DNA of 64,000 bases from Lagopus muta (taxonomy: Eukaryota; Chordata; Aves; Galliformes; Phasianidae), in NCBI RefSeq assembly GCF_023343835.1, contig NC_064443.1, positions 9,114,001 through 9,178,000 on the forward strand, in the 5' to 3' direction. Positions 56,401 to 64,000 of this stretch are shown here, one piece after another. The position numbers and the translations under genes are program-made. The notes below the pieces were generated by a model, which had not been told where the DNA came from, did not search any database, and was given only the letters and a program-made list of their open reading frames with translations. The number at the start of each line of letters is the position of its first letter. Positions within the stretch are counted from its first letter, which is position 1.

Positions 56401-57779
56401 GGTGCAGACTGTAAAATTTAATGCCTAGAAAATGGAACTTTATACTACAGCCTTCTTTTCCTAAAAAGGAATCGGAGGCGAATTTTACTGCGGGTTTCAG
56501 GCAAGTTCTGAATTGGCAGCCCAGGGTATCAGAATAAACCTTCAGCCACAGCTCAGTTGGCCATGGCAGTGCTCACTTGTTCCATGCTGCTCCTTGCCCT
56601 GACAAGGACATGCAGCCCTAGCAGGGGGGAATCATAAGTAGGGACCTTGCCACTGTCCCCATACATACAGCAGCATCTCAGGGCCTTGCTCCAGCCTCTG
56701 TATGCCATCTAGAAAGATCTCTTTCTTAGGGCATTACTTACTGCTGAGGAAGGAGGCTGCGGCTCATCTGGGTCACAGCTTTCCTGGTGATACTGAAAAC
56801 AAAAGAAAGATGTGGGTTATCGCTCCAGGTTTGGTTAATGGGTTTGACTCTTACCTGGTGAAAATGGACAGATGCTTCCAACGTTGCTTATATTGCACAA
56901 ACACCAAACGGTTTCCAAATGGACATGACAGTAGCTCCTCTAAAGAACAGTCTATTCCATGGGGAAATAAAGACATTCCAACTCTTGGGGTTTCATAAAT
57001 CGACTGGTATAGACAACATACTGCGGAACATGATAGGGACACAGGTATTCAGCTTCTCCCTCTTTCTCTGCTCTAACTCAAAAGAAGAGTCCATTTTTGG
57101 CTTCTCTAAGTTGAAGTTCTCCGGAGCCAGCTTGAAACTAAAGATCTAGAAAGGTTCCGGATCCCATTCCCAGCACTTCAAATGCTCTCACGTGTCCCTA
57201 GCCATAGACAGACTGGAAACCTCCTCCTCCAACCTCATGCTGTATCGACATTTCCTTTATTCTGCCACTTGCAGACCTGCTGTTTAAGATGTGTTTTTGG
57301 CATGTCCTTCCTAGTTTAAGTTGCATACGTGCTTGGCTCAGGCAGGTGACAAAGCTGTCTTTGCAGCATGCTTCAAGCCTTTGTTTTTGCAAACAACCCT
57401 ACCACAATGTGCTGTGCCATGGGGCTGAATTTGGCCACAGTCATCCTCCAAGGACTCCTTTGGACAGATGATGCAACGCTGAACAGATTTCTATAGGCTT
57501 TTGTGATTTGTGCTGCAACCATTGGCTTTTCTTTCTGTTTCAGAGCCATCAGAAGCCGGCAAACCATCATCCTGAGTAAGCCAGGCAAGAAAATGACCAC
57601 ACTTGAAGGAAGAGAGGAAATGAGAGATTCGTCCAGGTCTCTGGCTCCCATTTGCTGTCATGTAGCAGTTTCATCACCGTATGAAGTGTCAATAAGATAC
57701 CAACAGGGTAAACAATTGTCAGACAGATTTTCACAGAGCCAGTTGACTGGACCATGGCTGCTTTGTACACAATGCCAAT
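47422..57779. other. Downstream intergenic stretch
   Basis: No gene recognised. The block at about 51840-52440 is AT-rich with TGATAA at 51895-51900 and looks conserved by composition. Apart from the CR1 remnant at 49.6 kb and homopolymer tracts I see nothing else. Confidence 0.6.
49616..49682 (+). mobile_element. CR1 LINE remnant
   Basis: gaactagatcatctctgagg and the terminal region ccattctgtgtttctacaat look like an old, diverged CR1 3' end. It is the only interspersed repeat I recognise downstream of GATA2. Confidence 0.6.
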
Positions 57780-58230
57780 GCAGTGTCATTTCTAATGGGG
57801 GAATTTATACAGTGTAATTATGTCAGAATTTGCTCCAGGCTACACACTGTTGCATTATAAACCTGGCCATTGCCATGCGATTAGTCAGAGCCTTAAATAA
57901 CACTGAAAGTAATTATATCAAGCAAGTAGTTGTCAAAGGCTGACAAAGAAAAGTGGTGAATTCCAGTGCTTGCCACATACCGGCCCTGGAGGAGGTTAGC
58001 TAATGATGATGGCCTTCATTGCTGGAGGGTTGGGTACCCGAGGCCACGTCCCCATCAGCTGACTCACAAAGCTGTTTAAGGACCCGCTGGTGGGGCCCTG
58101 TAATTACACAGCAGAGAGGACTCCTTTAGGTGAGTTCCGATAAGATTCCCAGATGACTGGATTTAGATGCATGTGATTGAAATGCAAAAAGCGGGGAGCT
58201 GCCTCACATGGGAGCATAGGGCCAAAGGGG
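57780..58230. promoter_or_regulatory. Possible conserved non-coding element
   Basis: An AT-balanced, repeat-free block with several homeodomain-type cores (GTAATTA, GTAATTATATC, CTAATGATGATGG, TGTAATTACA) and GATAAG at 58139. Its texture is unlike the flanks. Conservation is inferred, not tested. Confidence 0.25.
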
Positions 58231-61200
58231 CTTTGCATCAAAGAGATGGCCCTGCATGGTTGCGGGGGTAGGTGGGTGGCTGCCTTTCCCTCCTGCCCCT
58301 GCAGCCCTGCAGGAAAACACCATCACAACACCATTACTCTACAAGAGTGAGGAGACCATTCAGGAGGGGCAGAAGAAGGATTAGAAACTGCTGGATTAAG
58401 GGCAACAGCCGGGCTGTGCAGTGCTCCTATTCTGCACTTTCTAACAGAAGAGTTCCAATCTGCTGGCATCCTTGGATTCCCATTTCCCAGAGAGAAGAGC
58501 ACAAATCCTCTGCTTTCCAAGTCATGCTGAGCTTCAGGCCTGTGAGGGGGACAAAGCTGGCTGCTATCTCCCTTGCTCTGGCCCTGGTCCCTCAGGGCTG
58601 TTACAAACTATCCCAGTTTGTAGCAGATCTCCTGAGGGCTACAATAATGGCTGGGAATTACTGTCACGCAGCTCTGCTTGGCCTCACTCAGCCCTGAGTC
58701 ACATCGGGTGCTCCCCCTTTGCTTTGCCTTCACTTTTCCAGTAAATGCTCAGTTGGACCCGGAGTTATGCATGCAGGCTTCATCCCTCAAGAGCTCGTGG
58801 TATCTGAGGCATCTGCGACGCTGCAGCAAAATCACAGCCAGAAACGCTGCTGCTGCTGGTGCCTTGCAGTATCTGAAGCTGAGGCACTCGAGCAACTGTA
58901 CAGACACACTTTTAGAAATAGAGTGGATTATTCATGAGAAATCCCCACTACTTCTGCTTCTACCTGGCCTGAAAAGCTACAGAGACCAACAGCAACTTGT
59001 GGTATCCTGACATTTCTGCTTTTGTCTGGGATGGGAATTGAAGCAGGCACTAGATCGACAACAGAAATTATAGAATGGCAGAAGATGAGGCAAATATTTT
59101 CAAACTGCAGCAATAATAATAATAATAATAATTCCTCCCTTTGGTTTTATGAACAGACATTCAGCATAGTTTTCACTTGCTCCATCCCCTTCCACTGACC
59201 TGGAGGAATGGTGACAGGAGCCCTGCGTTGTACATCCTGCTCCAGCTCCATGAAGAGGTGCCTGTCTGCAGCTGCTGCTCATGGATCCCATCCAGAGGTT
59301 GCCACCTCTGCTGCTCTGCCAGCAGAACTATTTGTGTCATCAGCTATTTGTGTCATCACTTCTCCAGCTCCATCAAAATAGTCCTGCTTAGAGAAGATCT
59401 GAATTGAATTGGCTTTAAAATACAAAAGCCACATAAGTCTTTGCTAGGATAGGACTAAATGAAGAGCTGTTGTTAACCAGCACAGTCAGGTCAATGCCTT
59501 GAGCAAGAATCAGCACAAAAACACAAATGAAATACATACACCAACATTAACAAACTGTCCTCCATTATCCCCACTTTCTACCCTATTTCTTCATCTAACC
59601 CTCTAGAGAATTGCCTCCATGTGTTGGGCTGGCATAAATCTAACCCAACAAAAAAGGACTTTATAAATGACTTTTTATTATTATTATTCATGTTATTATT
59701 TGCTGTTGAATATCCTGAGCTGGCTCAGCAGGGCATCCATGCAAACCAAAACCCAGATACGTTACAAGGTGCATGTCTTCTGAGGTCTTAGTCTCAAAAT
59801 CTGCATCGCCAAGCTACTATGAAAATAAAAGATGCTGTGGCAACAGAGCAGGAATTGAACAGAGGTAAATTTGAGTTTCAGATGAGAGAAAGAAGGGGGT
59901 GGGGTGAAGAATGAAGGGTGATGAGAAAAGAGATGCCTTTTAGGAACAATGCACCACTGTTTTACGGGACAGGATTTCTCTTGAGTTTCTTGAAGTCTGA
60001 TAATTTCACATCCACTTCTGGATGTTAATTCCCAGTCATTTTAGCTCATGTCATCAGCTGTTCTAATAGAGCCAACTCAGTAAAGCTGCTGCTGAATTTA
60101 TCAAATGTGCAGTCACATATGTGCATACATTGTGTGCATCGACTGTGAAAAAGGAAGTCAAAACCAATACTCTGATCAAATTTTCCATCTGAGGTGTTTT
60201 GCCTCGCTAAGTAAGATAAAAGAAGCAAATCTTAGGGGAAAGGTAATCCGATAATGTGGCTGGTTGGCTTGCTGTGATTTACCCTTGGTGCCACTGTGCT
60301 CTGGAATACCGGGATGTTCACCTCGGTTTTTGTTTTGAACTGGGGTTTTGGCAGCAGGGCTGCTTTTTTGCTAAGGTGCCCAAGTTGTTTGTTTGCAGGT
60401 TTGTCAGGTGAGTGGGACTATCGCTCAGACTGGGGGCATACAAGGGCCAGTTTTGGCTAGCATTGGCCATGGTCATTCTGGCCACCAAGATGGTGAACAA
60501 GCAGATGTGCTCCATAGCAACCATGCATTTGGCTGCCTTTTACCAAAGCAGAGCAGTGAGAGGTGCCACTGGCTGGACATCAATCACCAGTGTCCCCAGG
60601 ATATCCAGCAATGAGCGCTCACAGAGCAAGTCTCACCAGAAAATTGGGTAAACCTGACCCAAGTGAGGCTTCCACTGAGCTTCTTACCTGTGTGTGGGAT
60701 GTTTGTGTCCCCAGCTGTGCTGCTGGACTTTGGCTCTTCAGGCTGGTCCAGTCTCTCTCCTGAGGCAGCTCCTGGAAGATATCAGGGCTCTCCCCACTTC
60801 TTCCAGCTCCCCCTGTTTGAAGGAGAAAGAGAAGTAACTTTTCTTCCATCTTCAGGATTCTAATAATAGTTGCAGAAGTTGCCGTGCTGCAGCAGCCCAT
60901 GGCAAAGTGAAGCTCTGCTGCACAGGTCCCTCGCTGGCAAGAGCAGGTAGAAAATAAGAAGAGTCGTAACTGTGTACACACAGGTGCTCCATATCACAGC
61001 CCTGTGTGCCTTTTCCAAACAAGTGAGGTGTTGGTGAATGTGGCTCCCAGGTGAGAGAGAGCCTGGAACCTGCTGTGGTCAGTATCTCTGGACTCAATGA
61101 TTCTGGCCCAGGGAAGGACCCCAAGACCTGACCAGGCTGCACCCAATCTTGTAGGGCTGCTGGGCTTTCTCTGACCCCAAGTCCCTCTGGCTCCTCCAGC

Positions 61201-63690
61201 AGTGAATGGCCCTGGCACAGCTTGCAGGCAGCAAGCAATCCAACCTCCTTTTCCAGGATGTGCCAAATTATTTTGTCCCCTTTGCCATGGAGATGGAGGG
61301 AACAGATCCCTGTAAAGCTGAGGGAGCATCAGATGGTGACAGGTGGGGACTTAGGGACCTTAATCCTCAGAGTAATAAGACCTGTACAGAAAAGATGGAT
61401 TCAGACAGCTTCACTTTTGGTTTCCACTATTCAGCCACCTCTCTCACCTCTGCAACACTACATCTCTTGTATTGCAGAGATGCCACATTTTGGAAGGAGA
61501 GCTCCTTAGCCCAGCAAAACCAACTTTAGCAAACTGGGAGGGTTTTTGACTTGAAGATTGAGGAGGAGAGGAAGGACAGGGTACACTGGAGAAAAGGGAT
61601 GAGAGATGGGTGGGAAGGAGGAGGTGAGTGGCACAGCGTCCTGGGAAGCGCAGCCAGCACTGCTCCCGGCCCCCAGCCTGGTGCAACTGCAGCAACATCT
61701 GTTCCACTTGAGCTCTGCTCGGTTAGTGGCATGTTTGTTTAATTGTGGGCCCAGTTTGTTATTTTGCTTCCCATTAGGAAGCTGAAGAAAGGAGGAGGAG
61801 GCTGTTTTCATTCTGGCGAGCATTTCGCCAGCACATTGAGGTTTCTTTCCATGGCGCTGGGTACTCAGAACTCGCTGTACAAGGCAGATGCCTCCGAAGC
61901 CCATTGTTCAACCTGGTGCATTAAGGGCTCACACTTGTAATTTTGGCGCTGATCCCCTTCTCCCATTGTGTGAACAGAATGGGCTGAAAAAGGAGAGCCT
62001 GTCCTCTTTATCTGGCAGCAAGGGAAGCAGGCAGAGGCTGCCCTGCCCGCCAGGGCTCGATGCTCCTGTGGCAGTGGGGGGATGCTGTGGACATGTCCCT
62101 GCCCACTGCTGGGAAAGTCACCTAACTTTCACTCTGCTGCAGCTCCTTGGCCTCCCTCCAGCTTTCCCAAATTCATCACTGATTATTTTGGAAAAAAGAG
62201 GACTTCTTCCTGCCTGGATGTTCAGTCTTTTTGTTTGTTTGTTTTAGTTAAAAAAAAGAGCATTGTTAAAAAGTGTTGTTTTTTTTTTTTTTACTGCTGG
62301 ACAAAGAGACCTGAAGCTGTATGCACAGTAGTCAGAGCATGGAGAGCAAAATCCCTTTTGTCCTACCAGTGAGGAATAACCATATCAGACCAAGGCAGCA
62401 GTATCAGAGGACTTCCATGACATGAGCATCTCCAGGATGAGTCTCTGGGAAGTATTTGGGCTTGGAGGAGTTGCTGTGAGATGCAGGCGTGCCTTCTGCT
62501 CATCCTGTTGGAAGCCTGCTGAGCCAGCATGGAGCACAGAGCTGTAGAACGGTCTGACAATCTGTGTACAACATAGTTCTCATTCTCCATCACCGCTCAA
62601 AACTGGAGCCCCCAGCCCAAACCATTGGACTCACCCTATATTTACTGCAGCGAGGCACCGAGCCCACCAGGAGTGTTTCAGACATCTGCCTGAAAACAAA
62701 ACAAATACCTTTCCTTAATGCAATAGATGGATTTAAAAAAATGAACTGAACATCAGAAGCTTAAATATAAACTTAGATTAGTGAACAGGCAATACAAACA
62801 GAGCCCTGACTCTGCAAACATTTACGTATGCAAGAATCCTGGGCACTCGAGCTGAAGGGGAAGGATCGTGTATCTGAGCACACTCATGAGGATGGTGTCT
62901 TTGCCTTGCTGGAGCTGCACGCAGACCGATTGACACAGAGCTCCCATCAGCAGGGCAGAAGTGCAGCCATGGCTTTGCCAGCCACGTTCTCTCGATTTTC
63001 TGTACAACACAAGGTGCAATTTGCCAACCCAGCCTGCGGGTGCTGCTTGCATGGATGCTCCGATCCCAGCTGGTGGGATGAGGGCCAACACCAGCACCAC
63101 AGCCCAGCTCAGGGAGCTGACAGCTCTGTGCCTTCACTCAGTTTAAGGTCCACACGGAGCGAATACCAACACGAGGTGTCCGTGCTGCAGGGCGAGCGGA
63201 GCTGGGAGGCTCTGTTACAGAACAAGTGTCCATTAGCGCAGGAGGCAGCGCAGATGCTATCTGGCTGTGGTGTTATCCCTCACTGTTACAACTTTGGACA
63301 GTTAAGATCTTGATGACATTATGAGCGGGGCTAGGGGCAAACCGTGGCCGCAGCCAGATTAATAGCGTGCACAGGGCTGGGCTGATCCCTTTGCTCAGTA
63401 CCGAAGCGAGTGCTGCTTTGCTCCCGAACTTCCCTGTTCCTCCCCATAGCCAAACTCGCAACCGGCTCACCGAAACGAGGTGGATTTAAGCACAGCCCCC
63501 CTAAGTCAACGCGTGGCACCGAACACGAAGCAGCGACGCTCACAGCATCCCCGCATGGAGCCGGGATGGCCGAAGCCCTTTCCCAGCCCCGCGCTCTCCC
63601 AGCACAAACCTCTCCCACCCCACGCCTCGCCCACCCGCCGCTCAGCCGCCAGCCCAGGGGCGTGCGGTGTTTGCTTAAGCCGGGGCTGGT
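58231..63690. other. Downstream intergenic stretch
   Basis: No gene, RNA or interspersed repeat is recognised apart from the AAT repeat at 59111-59132 and T-rich tract near 62279-62291. Confidence 0.6.
59111..59132 (+). repeat. AAT trinucleotide repeat
   Basis: Seven ATA/AAT units in the downstream flank. Confidence 0.9.
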
Positions 63691-64000
63691 TTCACGTTTT
63701 CGCAGTGATATGATAATTGCGTTTAGATAGCCCTGTCTCTCTCTGCTGGGCTTTTCACAGGGCTCTCCTGGCCCCCAGCAGGGCTCATTTAAAAGCGGCT
63801 CCGCTCTCAATGACACGCCGCAATGTTTTCAAAAAGAAACAAGCAGCGAGAGGCTCGCTGGAAAAATAACAAAGAGACCCAATTACAAGCCAATGTGTTG
63901 AAGGGTCCCAGGGCCGTCTGTGGGCAAATTAGGGCCAATTAAAGGTCAAAATGATTTAAGGTATAAGGAGAGAGGGAAGAGAAACAATTGGCCGGATTCC
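63691..64000. promoter_or_regulatory. Possible conserved non-coding element at window end
   Basis: Contains TGATAA near 63710, AGATAG near 63724, a nuclear-receptor half-site AAAGGTCA and SOX-like ACAATTG near the end. Repeat-free; conservation is inferred. Confidence 0.25.

Overview
The window is vertebrate, almost certainly avian, genomic DNA built around one protein-coding gene: GATA2, the zinc-finger transcription factor of haematopoietic stem and progenitor cells, endothelium and neural tissue. The conceptual protein is 466 residues with two perfect GATA-type zinc fingers. From memory this equals the length of chicken GATA-2, while human GATA2 is 480. All identifiable interspersed repeats are CR1-type LINE fragments with the typical bird 3' end, and no mammalian SINEs are visible. 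A galliform, most likely chicken, is the best guess; that is inference, not proof.

Layout. Positions 1 to about 15 kb are a gene-free upstream flank with seven CR1 fragments and a few stretches that look like conserved non-coding DNA. From about 15 to 25 kb lies a CR1-free regulatory domain with clusters of WGATAR sites, two RFX X-box palindromes, a PBX/MEIS-type site and a candidate distal first exon (the '1S' type) near 21.5-21.8 kb. A large CpG island at about 25.2-28.9 kb holds the proximal first exon ('1G' type, donor after 26940) and coding exons 2 and 3. The coding exons are 27568-27796, 28427-29026, 31504-31649, 34473-34598 and 35426-35725, all on the + strand with GT-AG introns. The 3' UTR runs to a poly(A) signal at 38127-38132. 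The 38.2-64 kb flank shows no convincing gene; it holds a single CR1 remnant and several AT-rich, possibly conserved, non-coding segments.

How the parts work together. Known biology of the locus is two alternative promoters, GATA-factor autoregulation through upstream GATA sites, and the intronic '+9.5' E-box/GATA/ETS enhancer. Candidate counterparts of all three can be seen. The intronic one is strikingly similar to the mammalian element (same spacing, same AGATAAGGAA), but its E-box first base is changed, giving TATCTG instead of CATCTG. The 3' UTR carries an 8mer miR-27 site, two miR-17-family 7mers and a miR-92-family 8mer.

I found no evidence of a new gene system. The most interesting items are the altered +9.5 E-box, the RFX/GATA modules, a possible unannotated exon at 46482-46688 and a triplet of YY1-like motifs with a short ORF at about 47.1 kb.
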